This document shows, one piece after another, positions 8,470 through 18,013 of a stretch of DNA of 42,616 nucleotides. The position numbers and the translations under genes are program-made. The stretch lies in NCBI GenBank assembly GCA_937923255.1, contig CALAIL010000032.1, positions 1-42,616 of the forward strand, in the 5' to 3' direction. Below the pieces are notes generated by a model. The model was given only the letters and a program-made list of their open reading frames with translations, was not told where the DNA came from and made no database searches. The stretch is from an uncultured Propionivibrio sp. Lineage in GTDB: Bacteria; Pseudomonadota; Gammaproteobacteria; Burkholderiales; Rhodocyclaceae. Positions within the stretch are counted from its first letter, which is position 1. Every line of letters starts with the position of its first letter.

Positions 8470-9567
8470 GTGAATCCGCCCAAAGAATTTTCGTTCGCCG
8501 CCCGTCTGATCGCCTGGCAAAAATCGCAGGGGCGTCACGATTTGCCGTGGCAGGGCACAGGCGATGCGTACCGGATCTGGTTATCGGAAATTATGTTGCA
8601 ACAAACGCAGGTGGCGACAGTGATTCCGTACTTCCGGCGCTTTCTTGCCGATTTCCCGACAGTGACGGCACTGGCGCAGGCGCCGCTCAATGCCGTGTTG
8701 GAGCGCTGGGCGGGACTGGGCTATTACGCCCGGGCGCGCCACCTGCATCGCTGCGCGCAACAGGTGGCGGCGGCATACGGCGGCCGCTTTCCAGAAACGC
8801 CGGCAGAACTGGCGACCTTGCCGGGCATCGGCCGTTCGACGGCGGCGGCAATTGCCGTTTTCGCCTTTGGCACGCGCGCGGCGATTCTCGACGGCAACGT
8901 CAAGCGCGTGCTGGCACGCTGTTTCGGCATCGAAGGTTTTCCCGGCAGCGCGCCGGTCGAGCGTAGGTTGTGGGCTTTGGCCGAATCATTGCTGCCTGAT
9001 GCCGATCTCGAAGCCTATACGCAAGGCCTGATGGATCTGGGCGCAACGGTATGCCGGCGCAGCCGTCCGGTCTGCGAGAACTGCCCAGTACGCTTGGAGT
9101 GCGTCGCTTTCCGGAAGGGACGTCAGGCGGATTTGCCAACGCCGCGCCCGCGCAAGGCGTTGCCCGAGCGCAAGACGGCGATGCTGCTGTTGATGGATGA
9201 ACATACGCTGCTGCTTGAAAGACGGCCGGCATCCGGCATCTGGGGCGGTTTGTTAAGCCTGCCCGAGGCGGATTGGGACGCTGCGGATCAGGCCGCCGAT
9301 GCCCTGGCGGCATCGCATGGCTGCCGCATACTGGCGCGCGCGCTGTTGCCGGAAGTACGGCATGCTTTCACGCATTTCCGGCTCAATATCCGCATTCTTT
9401 CCTGCCGGGTCGAGCGCTTTCATGGCGAACGGGCGGCCTCCGAGGGGCATAAGGATTTCCCGGACCGCTTACACCAGATCTGGCTGCCGCGAACGGATGT
9501 GGCAAAAGCGGCGCTGCCCGCGCCGGTGCGCCGGGCGTTGGCGGCGGTCGTGGCAGAGGATTCGTAA
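8470..9567 (+). CDS. mutY: A/G-specific adenine DNA glycosylase MutY
   Basis: 365 aa, the usual MutY length. It removes adenine mispaired with 8-oxoguanine. Seen: the helix carrying catalytic Glu40 (IWLSEIMLQQTQV), the helix-hairpin-helix LPGIGRSTAAAI (118-129), catalytic Asp141 (ILDGNVKRV), and the [4Fe-4S] ligands Cys195-x6-Cys202-x2-Cys205-x5-Cys211. The C-terminal ~130 residues form the NUDIX-like domain that recognises 8-oxoG. A GTG start at 8470 gives a family-length N-terminus; no strong ribosome binding site is visible, so the start is less certain. A terminator follows directly. Confidence 0.94.
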   Translation: MNPPKEFSFAARLIAWQKSQGRHDLPWQGTGDAYRIWLSEIMLQQTQVATVIPYFRRFLADFPTVTALAQAPLNAVLERWAGLGYYARARHLHRCAQQVAAAYGGRFPETPAELATLPGIGRSTAAAIAVFAFGTRAAILDGNVKRVLARCFGIEGFPGSAPVERRLWALAESLLPDADLEAYTQGLMDLGATVCRRSRPVCENCPVRLECVAFRKGRQADLPTPRPRKALPERKTAMLLLMDEHTLLLERRPASGIWGGLLSLPEADWDAADQAADALAASHGCRILARALLPEVRHAFTHFRLNIRILSCRVERFHGERAASEGHKDFPDRLHQIWLPRTDVAKAALPAPVRRALAAVVAEDS

Positions 9568-9598
9568 GGCCCCTTAAACCGATGAGCGGGGTCTCTTT
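9567..9598 (+). terminator. terminator after mutY
   Basis: AGGCCCC (9567-9573) pairs with GGGGTCT (9588-9594, one G-T wobble). The short T-rich tail CTTT follows. It begins at the last base of the mutY stop codon. Confidence 0.6.
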
Positions 9599-10197
9599 GC
9601 CACGGGCCGCTTTATATGCTGCACTAACCTAGGCGCGTGAAATGACCTTGCCCGGCGGGAGGAAACTACGTGGTGAAAAACCCTTGCTCCGGCGACGAGC
9701 GCCGCTTGCGCTAAAGGTTGAAGCGCCATCGACCAGTTTTTGCGGAGGTCAAAGAGCCTGATTCGGTGCGCCCAAACGGTTTTTGAATCCGGCAGAAATG
9801 GGTGCCAAAGAGGGGCGACGAACATGGGCGCCAAAATATACGCGGGCAAATATATACGTGGGTGTTTACATCGCATTGCCAGCGCGGAGATGGCTTCGAT
9901 AGCTAGAGGCGGCTGGTTATGGTTGTTGCGTTGGCAGTGCCACGCGATGGTGACCTTGCTGGAACCACGGGTTGCGCTATTGTGTGTGAAAGCCGTCCTG
10001 AAATTTGCGCGGAGTCTTTCTGACCGACGTTGAAGCCGATCCCGCCGATGTCGGCGATGGGCAGAAAATATGAGGAAGCGATGAGGTAGTGGCGAGGCAG
10101 CGTTCAAGGCATGGGGAAGAAAATCGCAGGGCGCTGGCGACGAGGGCCGGGCGATAATACGCAATCAAACTGAAAATTACAGGAAAGGAGCGCATTC
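9599..10197. other. ~600-bp region without a supported gene
   Basis: A long open frame runs on the minus strand (9574-10164), but its translation is rich in Arg, His, Pro and Ala, shows no domain pattern, and overlaps the mutY terminator. It is best read as a shadow of GC-rich DNA or a decayed gene. A tandem-like pair (ATACGCGGGC / ATACGTGGGT, about 9837-9864) recalls the palindromic repeats at 99-245 and 11567-11731. The ribosome binding site of the next gene (AGGAAAGGAG) ends near 10190. Confidence 0.4.
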
Positions 10198-11040
10198 ATG
10201 GAAGCAATGAAAACCGTCGTCTTGCCCGATGGAAAACAGGTGCCTGCGCTAGGGATGGGAACCTGGATGATGGGTGAGAATCCAGCTTGCCGCACCCGTG
10301 AGATTGCCGCGCTGCAACACGGCATCGACTTGGGCATGCGCCTGATCGATACGGCCGAAATGTACGGCGAAGGCGCTTCGGAGGAACTGGTCGGGGAAGC
10401 CATTCGCGGACGGCGCGACCAGGTGTTCCTTGTCAGCAAAGCCTATCCGCACCACGCCGGGCGCAAAAGCGCCCCGATGGCCTGCGAGCGCAGCCTGGAA
10501 CGGCTGGGCGTGGAGTGTATCGACCTGTATTTGCTGCATTGGCGCGGCAGCATTCCGCTGGCCGAAACGGTGGAGGCTTTCGAAAAGCTGAAAGCCCAGG
10601 GCAAAATCCGGCGCTGGGGCGTTAGTAATCTCGACCTTGCCGATATGCGCGAGCTGTATGCCGTACCAGGCGGCAAGGCCACGGCCGTCGATCAGGTGCT
10701 GTACAACCTGACACGGCGCGGCATCGAGTGGGATCTGCTGCCCTGGCTCCAATCCCAGAAGACGGCGCTGATGGCCTATTCGCCGATCGAACAGGGGCGC
10801 TTGCTGCGGCACACCGCTTTTTGCCGGTTGGCCGAGCAGCATGGCTGGCGACCGGCGCAATTGGCGCTGGCTTGGGTCTTACGCCATGAAGGGGTCATCG
10901 CCATCCCCAAAGCTTCGCGGCGTGAGCATGTCGAGGAAAATTTTTCCGCGCTGCAATGTGCGCTCAGCCCGGAAATACTGGCGCAAATCGATCGCCTGTT
11001 GCCGCCACCCAAAGCGGCGACGCCGCTGGAGATGCTGTGA
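10198..11040 (+). CDS. aldo/keto reductase
   Basis: 280 aa NAD(P)H-dependent reductase of the AKR superfamily, acting on carbonyl substrates such as methylglyoxal or 2,5-diketo acids; the substrate is not readable from sequence. The catalytic tetrad is visible: Asp51 and Tyr56 in DTAEMYGEG, Lys81 in LVSKAY, His114 in LLHW. The (beta/alpha)8 strand order continues with WGVSNLD, DQVLYNLTRRGIE and the phosphate-binding IPKAS segment near residue 240. An exemplary site AGGAAAGGAG precedes the ATG at 10198. A small secreted-protein gene starts 28 bp after the stop. Confidence 0.9.
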   Translation: MEAMKTVVLPDGKQVPALGMGTWMMGENPACRTREIAALQHGIDLGMRLIDTAEMYGEGASEELVGEAIRGRRDQVFLVSKAYPHHAGRKSAPMACERSLERLGVECIDLYLLHWRGSIPLAETVEAFEKLKAQGKIRRWGVSNLDLADMRELYAVPGGKATAVDQVLYNLTRRGIEWDLLPWLQSQKTALMAYSPIEQGRLLRHTAFCRLAEQHGWRPAQLALAWVLRHEGVIAIPKASRREHVEENFSALQCALSPEILAQIDRLLPPPKAATPLEML

Positions 11041-11068
11041 TGATTCACTGCCTGGGGTGAACGGAAAA

Positions 11069-11563
11069 ATGATGAAATCGTGCCGATACGCGCACGCATT
11101 GCTGCCGGCGCTGATGGCGCTGGTGTTCAATGTTGCGCATGCCGGGGGCGAGGAAATAGCGCCGGAAAGTCACCGATTTTCTAAGGCGCGCAGCGCCGCC
11201 CTCATCAAAAAATGCGCGCAGAAGGACGCTGCTGCCTGCTACGAAATGGCGATGCGCTACCAATTCGGCAAGCAGGGCGTCATGCGCAACCGCCTCAAAG
11301 CGCAAGGCTATTTCGACAATGCCTGTGCGTTGGCAAACGGGGCGCTGAAAGAAGCCGCCTGCCTGCGCAATGCCGCCGCGCTCGAATCCTTCGCCAGCGG
11401 CGAATGCCGCAGCCTGGTCATCTACGACGCGCTCTGTGAAAGCGGATCGCCGCGCGCGTGCCAAAGCCTGGCCAGAATGAAACGCGACGGCTGGCACCCC
11501 AAAGAGCAATGCAGCGACGCGGTGGTTGCAAAATTCGGCGACGGCACAGCCAGGAGGGATTAA
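11069..11563 (+). CDS. small secreted Sel1-like / Cys-rich repeat protein
   Basis: 164 aa. The start at the double ATG (11069/11072) gives a clear signal peptide: basic MMKSCRYAH, hydrophobic ALLPALMALVF, and a probable cleavage after AHA (~residue 25). The mature part carries Sel1-type helix pairs with paired cysteines (CAQKDAAACYEMAMRYQFG, then KAQGYFDNACALANG), as in Cys-rich Sel1 proteins where disulfides tie repeats together. Such proteins are periplasmic or secreted scaffolds; no enzymatic role can be read. It may share a transcript with the upstream aldo/keto reductase. The longer open frame upstream of 11069 is inside that gene and is not used. Confidence 0.65.
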   Translation: MMKSCRYAHALLPALMALVFNVAHAGGEEIAPESHRFSKARSAALIKKCAQKDAAACYEMAMRYQFGKQGVMRNRLKAQGYFDNACALANGALKEAACLRNAAALESFASGECRSLVIYDALCESGSPRACQSLARMKRDGWHPKEQCSDAVVAKFGDGTARRD

Positions 11564-11566
11564 AAG

Positions 11567-11731
11567 GGATGCCCGCAACCCCGCGTGGATAGGGCATCTC
11601 TGGGCATCTCCTCGCAAACCCGCATGGATAAAGGATCTCCGGGTGCCACCTCTGAAACGCCCTGTTTATAAGGGTTTCCGGGCGCCTCCTCTGAGATGCC
11701 CGAAATACGCGGGCTTCAGGGCATCCCTTTG
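11567..11731. repeat. cluster of imperfect palindromic intergenic repeats (cluster 2)
   Basis: Same family as at 99-245. Four CCC/GGG-flanked units follow in series between the Sel1-like gene and mnmG. The block AGGGCATCTC (11591-11600) and the 25-nt unit ACGCCCT...GGGTTTCCGG (11657-11681) recur from cluster 1. Units alternate in orientation, as in mosaic BIME-type arrays. Confidence 0.65.
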
Positions 11732-11745
11732 GCGATGCGCTGACG

Positions 11746-11836
11746 GCACGCGCGGGCGGGCGGGGCGCCGCTGACATGGAACTGCTCGTTTTCCTCGGCA
11801 GCCTGCTGACTACACGCACGCGCGGGCGGGGCGCCG
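11746..11836. repeat. GC-rich direct repeat pair upstream of mnmG
   Basis: A near-identical block begins GCACGCGCGGGCGGG and ends GGCGCCG. Copy one is 25 nt (11746-11770) with one extra CGGG-like step; copy two is 21 nt (11816-11836). They are 70 bp apart in the mnmG 5' region. Function unknown. Confidence 0.6.
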
Positions 11837-11910
11837 CGGATTGCCGGCGAAGTGGCGTAAAATTCGACTCCTTGCCAAGGTCTTGGTTTCTCTTCGCTTT
11901 CTGATTTTTT

Positions 11911-13821
11911 ATGCAATTCTCTGACCGTTTCGACGTGATCGTGGTCGGCGGCGGCCATGCCGGCGCCGAGGCGGCGCTTGCCAGTGCGCGCATGGGAGTG
12001 AAAACGCTGCTGCTGACGCACAATCTCGATACGCTTGGCGCGATGAGCTGTAATCCGGCGATTGGCGGCATCGGCAAAGGGCATCTTGTCAAGGAGGTCG
12101 ACGCACTCGACGGCGCCATGGCCGCCGCAACGGATGAGGCGGGCATCCAGTTTCGCATTCTCAATGCTTCGAAAGGGCCGGCGGTGCGCGCCACGCGCGC
12201 GCAGGCCGACCGCGTCCTGTACCGGCAGGCGATCCGCACGCGGCTGGAAAACCAGCCAAATCTCACCCTGTTTGCGCAGGCATGTGATGACCTGATCGTT
12301 GAAAGCGGATGCGTCACCGGCGTGGTGACGCAGGATGGCATTCGCTTTGCCGCGCGCGCCGTGGTGCTGACGGCCGGCACTTTCCTCAATGGTAAGATCC
12401 ACGTTGGCCTGTCGCATTCGCCGGGCGGGCGTATGGGCGATCCGCCGGCCAATGCGCTGGCGGCGCGGCTGCGCGAGTTGCAGCTGCCCGTCGGGCGGCT
12501 GAAGACCGGCACGCCGCCGCGCCTGGACGCGAAGACCATCGACTTTTCAGCGCTGGCCGAGCAGCATTCGGACGAGCCGCTACCCGTGTTTTCTTTCCTC
12601 GGCCGGGCGGAGCAGCACCCGCGCCAAATGCCCTGCTGGGTGACGAATACCAATGCGCGCACGCACGAGATCATTCGCAGCGGCCTCGACCGATCGCCGA
12701 TGTACACCGGCGTCATTGAAGGCGTCGGGCCGCGTTACTGCCCGTCGATCGAAGACAAAATCCATCGGTTCGCGGCTAAGGAAAGCCATAATGTCTTTCT
12801 TGAGCCGGAAGGGCTGACGACGTGCGAAGTCTATCCAAACGGAATTTCAACGAGCCTGCCGTTCGACGTACAGCTGGCGTTGGTGCGCTCGATGAAAGGG
12901 CTGGAGAACTGCCATATCCTGCGCCCCGGTTACGCCATCGAGTACGATTATTTTGACCCAACCGGCCTGAAGACCTCGCTGGAAACGCGAGCCATCGACA
13001 ATCTTTTTTTTGCCGGCCAGATTAACGGCACGACGGGCTACGAGGAGGCAGCGGCGCAGGGCTTGCTGGCGGGGGCGAATGCGGCCCTGCGGGCGCAGGG
13101 AAAAGACGGTTGGTCGCCGCGTCGTGATGAGGCCTATCTTGGCGTGCTCGTCGATGATCTCGTTACGCGCGGCGTTTCCGAGCCGTACCGCATGTTTACC
13201 AGCCGTGCCGAATACCGGCTGTCTCTGCGCGAGGATAACGCCGACCTGCGTTTGACCGAACAGGGGCGGCGGCTTGGGCTGGTCGGAGATGTCCGCTGGG
13301 CCGCTTTTTGCGTCAAGCAGGAGGCTATCGCGCGCGAGCTGGCGCGCCTGCGCGCGACCTGGGCGCATCCGGCCAAGGTTGATCAGACGCGCGTCGAGCG
13401 TCTGCTGGGGCAGCCGATTGAGCGTGAATATACGCTCTATGACCTGTTGCGCCGTCCGGGCGTCAATCATGCCGGGCTGATGTCGCTTGGCATCGGCGCG
13501 GAAGCGGTTACGGACGATCCGCAGGTGATCGAGCAGATCGAGATTCAGGCCAGATATCAGGGGTATATCGACCGGCAGGCCGAGGAAGTGGCGCGCAGCC
13601 TCGATCAGGAGACGATGCCCCTGCCCGAGGATCTCGATTACGAGACCGTTGGCGGGCTGTCTGCCGAAGTGCGCCAGATCCTGATCCGGCGGCGGCCGCA
13701 GACCATCGGCCAGGCCTCGCGTATGCAGGGCATCACGCCGGCGGCAATTTCTATTTTGCTGGTACATCTCAAGCGTCTGGCATCCATCGCGGCATCTGAT
13801 GCGGCGTGTGCGCGATCATGA
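11911..13821 (+). CDS. mnmG: tRNA uridine-5-carboxymethylaminomethyl modification enzyme MnmG (GidA)
   Basis: 636 aa FAD protein that, with MnmE, installs the (carboxymethyl)aminomethyl group on U34 of certain tRNAs. Seen: the N-terminal dinucleotide-binding [10 protein letters not shown] (residues ~13-22), the [14 protein letters not shown] block, [12 protein letters not shown], the GTFLNG segment, [24 protein letters not shown] and the C-terminal helical domain. Length matches the family. It heads the conserved mnmG-rsmG-parA-parB cluster; the stop overlaps the rsmG start (ATGA at 13818-13821). Confidence 0.96.
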   Translation: MQFSDRFDVIVVGGGHAGAEAALASARMGVKTLLLTHNLDTLGAMSCNPAIGGIGKGHLVKEVDALDGAMAAATDEAGIQFRILNASKGPAVRATRAQADRVLYRQAIRTRLENQPNLTLFAQACDDLIVESGCVTGVVTQDGIRFAARAVVLTAGTFLNGKIHVGLSHSPGGRMGDPPANALAARLRELQLPVGRLKTGTPPRLDAKTIDFSALAEQHSDEPLPVFSFLGRAEQHPRQMPCWVTNTNARTHEIIRSGLDRSPMYTGVIEGVGPRYCPSIEDKIHRFAAKESHNVFLEPEGLTTCEVYPNGISTSLPFDVQLALVRSMKGLENCHILRPGYAIEYDYFDPTGLKTSLETRAIDNLFFAGQINGTTGYEEAAAQGLLAGANAALRAQGKDGWSPRRDEAYLGVLVDDLVTRGVSEPYRMFTSRAEYRLSLREDNADLRLTEQGRRLGLVGDVRWAAFCVKQEAIARELARLRATWAHPAKVDQTRVERLLGQPIEREYTLYDLLRRPGVNHAGLMSLGIGAEAVTDDPQVIEQIEIQARYQGYIDRQAEEVARSLDQETMPLPEDLDYETVGGLSAEVRQILIRRRPQTIGQASRMQGITPAAISILLVHLKRLASIAASDAACARS

Positions 13822-14483
13822 CGCCGGCGGCATCGCTTGCCGAAGGGCTACGTGCATTGGCGATCGATCTGCCCGCCTGCGCGCAGGAGAAGCTGCTGGC
13901 GTATCTGGCGCTGCTCGACAAGTGGAACCGCACGTACAGCCTGACCGCGCTGCGTGCGGCGGATAAGGCCGTCAGCCATCATTTGCTTGATTCGCTGGCT
14001 ATTCTGCCTTTTTTGCCACTTCCGGCGGACGGACGCTTGCTCGATGTGGGCAGTGGCGGCGGCATGCCGGGAATCCCGCTGGCGATTGCCTGCCCGGCGC
14101 GATCCGTTATGCTGCTCGACAGCAATGGCAAAAAAGCGGCCTTTCTCCGGCAGGCGGTGATTGAACTGGGGTTGCCCAATGTGGCGGTTCACGCCGGGCG
14201 GGTTGAACAGTATCATCCACAGTACGGCTTTGCTGTAATCGTTTCGCGCGCTTTTGCCAGCCTGGCCGATTTTGTCGCGCTATCGGCGCCTCTGCTGGCG
14301 CCGGGCGGAGTCTGGCTGGCGATGAAAGGCGCTTGTCCGCAGGCGGAAATCGCCCGCCTGCCGGCGGGCGTGGGCGTCGATGCCGTGCATCGGCTGACGG
14401 TGCCGGGCGTCGAGGGTGAGCGGCATCTGCTCGTCCTGCGCAAAACCTTGGATGAACCGCCGCAGGCGGATTCGGAGAAATGA
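13818..14483 (+). CDS. rsmG: 16S rRNA (guanine527-N7)-methyltransferase RsmG (GidB)
   Basis: 221 aa from the ATG at 13818, which overlaps the mnmG stop as ATGA. A GTG at 13806 is possible but would lie deeper in mnmG. It methylates N7 of G527 in 16S rRNA using S-adenosylmethionine. Seen: the WNRTYSLTA segment, the SAM-binding motif [17 protein letters not shown] (~73-89), the motif II strand with [14 protein letters not shown], and the C-terminal strands. Loss in other bacteria gives low-level streptomycin resistance. Confidence 0.95.
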   Translation: MTPAASLAEGLRALAIDLPACAQEKLLAYLALLDKWNRTYSLTALRAADKAVSHHLLDSLAILPFLPLPADGRLLDVGSGGGMPGIPLAIACPARSVMLLDSNGKKAAFLRQAVIELGLPNVAVHAGRVEQYHPQYGFAVIVSRAFASLADFVALSAPLLAPGGVWLAMKGACPQAEIARLPAGVGVDAVHRLTVPGVEGERHLLVLRKTLDEPPQADSEK

Positions 14484-14484
14484 A

Positions 14485-15309
14485 TTGGCAAGAATACTGG
14501 CAGTAACCAACCAGAAAGGCGGTGTCGGCAAGACGACGACGGCGGTGAATCTTTCGGCGTGTCTGGCAGCGCTGGGTCAGCGCGTGCTGATGATCGACCT
14601 CGACCCGCAAGGCAACGGCACGACGGGCTGCGGTATCATCAAGCGCGAGGCGTTGCCGACGGTGTATCAACTGCTGATCGGCCGTTCGACGTTGGCGCAG
14701 GCGCGCCTGAAGACGGATTTTGGCTTTGATATTCTGCCCGCCAACCGCGAGCTGGCGGGCGCGGAAGTTGACCTGATCGATATGGCGGGCCGCGAGTACC
14801 GGCTGCGTGACGCCCTGGCGCCGGCGTTGGGCGATTATGATTTCATCCTGATGGATTGTCCGCCGGCGCTGAATATGCTGACCGTGAATGGATTGGCCGC
14901 TGCCGATGCGGTCATGATTCCGATGCAGTGCGAATATTATGCGCTGGAAGGCTTGACCGACCTCGTGGCGACGCTGAAAAAAGTGCGCGTGCATCTCAAT
15001 GCACGGCTGGAGATCGAAGGGCTGCTGCGCACCATGTTCGATCCGCGCTCGACGCTGACGCAGCAGGTGTCGGGCGAACTGGTTGAGCATTTCGGCGACA
15101 AGGTGTATCGCACGATCATCCCGCGCAATGTACGGCTGGCGGAAGCGCCGTCCTATGGCAAGCCGGTGATCGCATTCGATCGTCTGTCGAAAGGTGCGCA
15201 GGCGTACTCGGCGCTGGCGCAGGAGCTGCTGGATCGTCAGGCGGCAATGGGCGCCGCGACAGCATTGACGGGGGCGTCTGGACAACCGGCGAAAGGAAAA
15301 TTGGCATGA
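14485..15309 (+). CDS. parA: chromosome partitioning ATPase ParA
   Basis: 274 aa from a TTG at 14485, chosen because the product then begins (M)ARILAVTNQKGGVGKTT, the canonical ParA N-terminus, and a GGAGAAA site lies just upstream. Deviant Walker A is KGGVGKTT with the signature Lys; Walker A' is MIDLDPQGN; Walker B is FILMDCPPAL. It forms nucleoid-bound ATP dimers that move ParB-bound origins. It starts 1 nt after the rsmG stop and overlaps parB by ATGA (15306-15309). Confidence 0.95.
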   Translation: MARILAVTNQKGGVGKTTTAVNLSACLAALGQRVLMIDLDPQGNGTTGCGIIKREALPTVYQLLIGRSTLAQARLKTDFGFDILPANRELAGAEVDLIDMAGREYRLRDALAPALGDYDFILMDCPPALNMLTVNGLAAADAVMIPMQCEYYALEGLTDLVATLKKVRVHLNARLEIEGLLRTMFDPRSTLTQQVSGELVEHFGDKVYRTIIPRNVRLAEAPSYGKPVIAFDRLSKGAQAYSALAQELLDRQAAMGAATALTGASGQPAKGKLA

Positions 15310-16154
15310 AAAAGAGGGAAAAAGGACTCGGCCGCGGCCTGGATGCTTTGCTGGCGGGGGATCGCGGCGTCGGGCAGGAGCAGCAGCGCGCCCTGCCGGT
15401 TGCCTGTTTGCAGGCGGGGAAATATCAGCCGCGCACGCATATGGACGCAGCCTCGCTCGAAGAGCTGGCGGCTTCGATCCGCGCCCAGGGGCTGATGCAG
15501 CCGATTCTCGTGCGGCCGCTCGGTGATACCGGCGATCGTTACGAAATTGTTGCCGGCGAACGGCGCTGGCGGGCGGCGCAGCTTGCCGGCCTGACTGAGG
15601 TCCCGACGCTGATCCGCGAAATTCCCGATGAATCGGCGCTGGCAATGGCGTTGATTGAGAACATTCAACGCGAGAATCTCAACCCGCTTGAGGAAGCGCA
15701 GGGTTTACAGCGCCTGGTTGATGAATTTTCCATGACACACCAGCAGGCGGCCGATGCCGTTGGCCGTTCGCGCCCGGCGGCGTCGAACCTGCTGCGTTTA
15801 TTGCAGCTCGCCAAACCCGTACAGGCGCTGCTGATGGAGGGCCGGCTCGACATGGGGCATGCGCGTGCGCTGTTGCCATTGCCTGCTGACGTACAGATAC
15901 AGCTGGCGCAGCGCATTGTGCAGAAGGCATTGTCCGTGCGCGAAGCGGAGCGGCTGGCGCAGCAAACGCTGAAACCGCCCAAAGTGCCGACTGACGCGCG
16001 GCCGGACCGTGATCTGTTGCGCTTGCAGGAGGAGCTGGCCGATCTGTTGGGCGCACCAGTGGAAATTCGCACCAACAAAAAGGGCGCCGGCCGTATACAG
16101 ATTGGCTTTGGCAATCTGGATCAACTGGAAGGCATTCTTCAGAAACTGAAATGA
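15306..16154 (+). CDS. parB: chromosome partitioning protein ParB (Spo0J)
   Basis: 282 aa CTP-dependent DNA clamp that loads at parS. Seen: KGLGRGLDALL at the N-terminus (ParA-stimulating region), the ParB/Srx CTP-binding core with GERRWRAA (~residues 80-90), ENIQRENLNPLEEAQ, the helix-turn-helix (TMTHQQAADAVGRSRPAASNL region, ~140-165) and a C-terminal dimerisation domain. ATGA overlap with parA indicates coupled translation. No consensus parS palindrome was found in this window. Confidence 0.95.
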   Translation: MKKREKGLGRGLDALLAGDRGVGQEQQRALPVACLQAGKYQPRTHMDAASLEELAASIRAQGLMQPILVRPLGDTGDRYEIVAGERRWRAAQLAGLTEVPTLIREIPDESALAMALIENIQRENLNPLEEAQGLQRLVDEFSMTHQQAADAVGRSRPAASNLLRLLQLAKPVQALLMEGRLDMGHARALLPLPADVQIQLAQRIVQKALSVREAERLAQQTLKPPKVPTDARPDRDLLRLQEELADLLGAPVEIRTNKKGAGRIQIGFGNLDQLEGILQKLK

Positions 16155-16214
16155 TGGGCAGGGCTTTCCCCCGGTAATCCGCCTTAACCCCGAATGCTTG
16201 CGGCGTGAGGGGTA

Positions 16215-16268
16215 CGGTTTGGCGTAGTGTGAAACAGCGCCGCCATTTTTGTGGAATTTGCCAAACCG
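16215..16268 (+). promoter_or_regulatory. long-range inverted repeat between parB and atpI
   Basis: CGGTTTGGC (16215-16223) and GCCAAACCG (16260-16268) are perfect 9-bp complements around a 36-nt loop. The element sits in the 269-bp leader region of the atp operon. It may be part of the parB terminator or a control element for atp; nothing in it settles which. Confidence 0.4.
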
Positions 16269-16423
16269 CGAATGTGGGTATCGGAAAACCGCAGTAGTTT
16301 GTTTTTTTTGGCTATGTTATAAAGCCGCCTGTTACAAACAGCGGGCGATTATCCTGTCGTCCTGGGCAAGCGGATCGGGGATATGGCGAATGACCGATAG
16401 GTGCAAACTTTTGGGAATAAGCC

Positions 16424-16765
16424 ATGTTTAGATTCATCCTGACGCAAGCTGCCGTCGTTGTCATCACCGCTATTGCCATGAGTGTATTCTTTGGCTGGCA
16501 GAGTGCTGTATCGGCGGGAATAGGCGGGGGTATCTGCGTGTTGCCGAACTTTCTTTTTGCTCTGCATCTGAAGTTTACAGCACACAGATTCGCTACAAGC
16601 GAGGCGGCGGGTTTCTTTATTGGCGAGTTCGTCAAGGTTGCGCTAACGCTCGGTTTGTTGGCTGTAGCAATAAAAAAATACGCCGATCTGCATTGGCCTT
16701 CACTGTTGGTCGGTATGGTGCTTGCTTTGCAGGCGGGGTTATTGGGTTTCTGGAAAAAGTCCTGA
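16424..16765 (+). CDS. atpI: ATP synthase subunit I (AtpI)
   Basis: 113 aa with four predicted membrane segments (residues ~5-25, 30-50, 65-85, 90-110), the typical AtpI layout. AtpI helps assemble the c-ring or import Mg2+ and is not part of the finished enzyme. It is the first gene of the atp operon; atpB begins 1 nt after its stop. Sequence conservation in this family is low, so the call rests mainly on position and topology. Confidence 0.85.
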   Translation: MFRFILTQAAVVVITAIAMSVFFGWQSAVSAGIGGGICVLPNFLFALHLKFTAHRFATSEAAGFFIGEFVKVALTLGLLAVAIKKYADLHWPSLLVGMVLALQAGLLGFWKKS

Positions 16766-16766
16766 T

Positions 16767-17639
16767 ATGGCGACAGGTCATGAGGTAGCTGCTGGCAATC
16801 CGCCCAGTGCGGGAGATTATGTTTTGCACCACCTGGGGAATTTCAATTCTGCCGGGCATCCGCAAACTGCCATCGTCGATTTCAGTATCTTCAATTACGA
16901 TACCTTTTTCTTCTCACTTGTGCTGGGGGCGGCTGCCTGCCTGGTGATGTGGCTGATTGCCCGCAAAGCCCGTTCAGGTGCGCCGGGACGCGCGCAAGCG
17001 GCGTTGGAAATCTTGGTCGAGATGGTTGATGGGCAGACCAAGATGATTGTGCATAATGAACAGTCGCGTCGATTTGTCGGGCCGTTGGCGCTGACTGTTT
17101 TTATATGGGTTTTCCTGATGAATTCGATGGATTTCCTGCCGGTCGATCTGTTGCCGACACTGTGGCAGAAAATCTCTGGGAATGACCATGCCTATCTGCG
17201 CGTGGTGCCGACGGCCGACCTGAGCGGCGCGATTGGTTTGTCGGCGGGCGTTCTGTTGATCTGTTTTTTCTACAACATCAAAATTAAGGGGCTGGGCGGC
17301 TGGGTGCATGAACTATTTACTGCGCCATTCGGTAACAGCCCTCTGTTTTATCTGCCTAATTTTGCTATGCAATGCGTTGAGTTCGCCGCTAAAACCATTT
17401 CGCACGGCATGCGGTTGTTCGGCAATATGTACGCGGGCGAGCTGCTGTTTCTGCTGATTGCGCTGATGGGCATGTTCGCCCCCGCCATGTCTACGTCAGG
17501 CGGCATCATGATGTGGTTGGGGCATGTGATCATCGGTTCGTTCTGGGCGCTTTTCCATATCTTCATCGTTGTGTTGCAGGCATTCATCTTCATGATGATG
17601 GCGTTGGTTTATGTTGGGCAGGCGCACGAAAGCCATTAA
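16767..17639 (+). CDS. atpB: F1Fo ATP synthase subunit a
   Basis: 290 aa from the ATG at 16767, directly after the atpI stop; a GTG or TTG further up would lie inside atpI. Subunit a forms the proton half-channels against the c-ring. The essential Arg lies in the segment KTISHGMRLFGNMYAGELL, followed by the conserved helices with WALFHIFIVVLQAFIFMMM. An N-terminal extension before the first membrane helix (~40 residues, with HHLGNFNSAG) is common in betaproteobacteria. Confidence 0.95.
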   Translation: MATGHEVAAGNPPSAGDYVLHHLGNFNSAGHPQTAIVDFSIFNYDTFFFSLVLGAAACLVMWLIARKARSGAPGRAQAALEILVEMVDGQTKMIVHNEQSRRFVGPLALTVFIWVFLMNSMDFLPVDLLPTLWQKISGNDHAYLRVVPTADLSGAIGLSAGVLLICFFYNIKIKGLGGWVHELFTAPFGNSPLFYLPNFAMQCVEFAAKTISHGMRLFGNMYAGELLFLLIALMGMFAPAMSTSGGIMMWLGHVIIGSFWALFHIFIVVLQAFIFMMMALVYVGQAHESH

Positions 17640-17699
17640 CGGATCGGAGTTTGTTTGGGCAGTAAGTTTTTTGATCGTCAATCCTATCTTGAGGAGTAA

Positions 17700-17945
<246 letters not shown>

Positions 17946-18013
17946 AGGATTCGTCCCGGTTTCCCAACGATTGGGGAGACTTCGTCTACTTTACTTACGG
18001 AAAGGTACCTGAC

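Noticed and set aside
8277..8538. Minus-strand open frames upstream of mutY
   Set aside because: No family resemblance, no ribosome binding site, and they overlap the mutY 5' end and a palindrome.
9574..10164. 196-aa minus-strand open frame
   Set aside because: Composition typical of a shadow frame in GC-rich DNA, no domain pattern, and it overlaps the mutY terminator.
14107..15645. 512-aa minus-strand open frame opposite rsmG-parA-parB
   Set aside because: Antisense shadow of three clear genes; Arg/Pro/His-rich translation with no domain.
14485..16423. parS site near parAB
   Set aside because: No match to the TGTTTCACGTGAAACA palindrome; GTGTGAAACA near 16227 covers only a half site.
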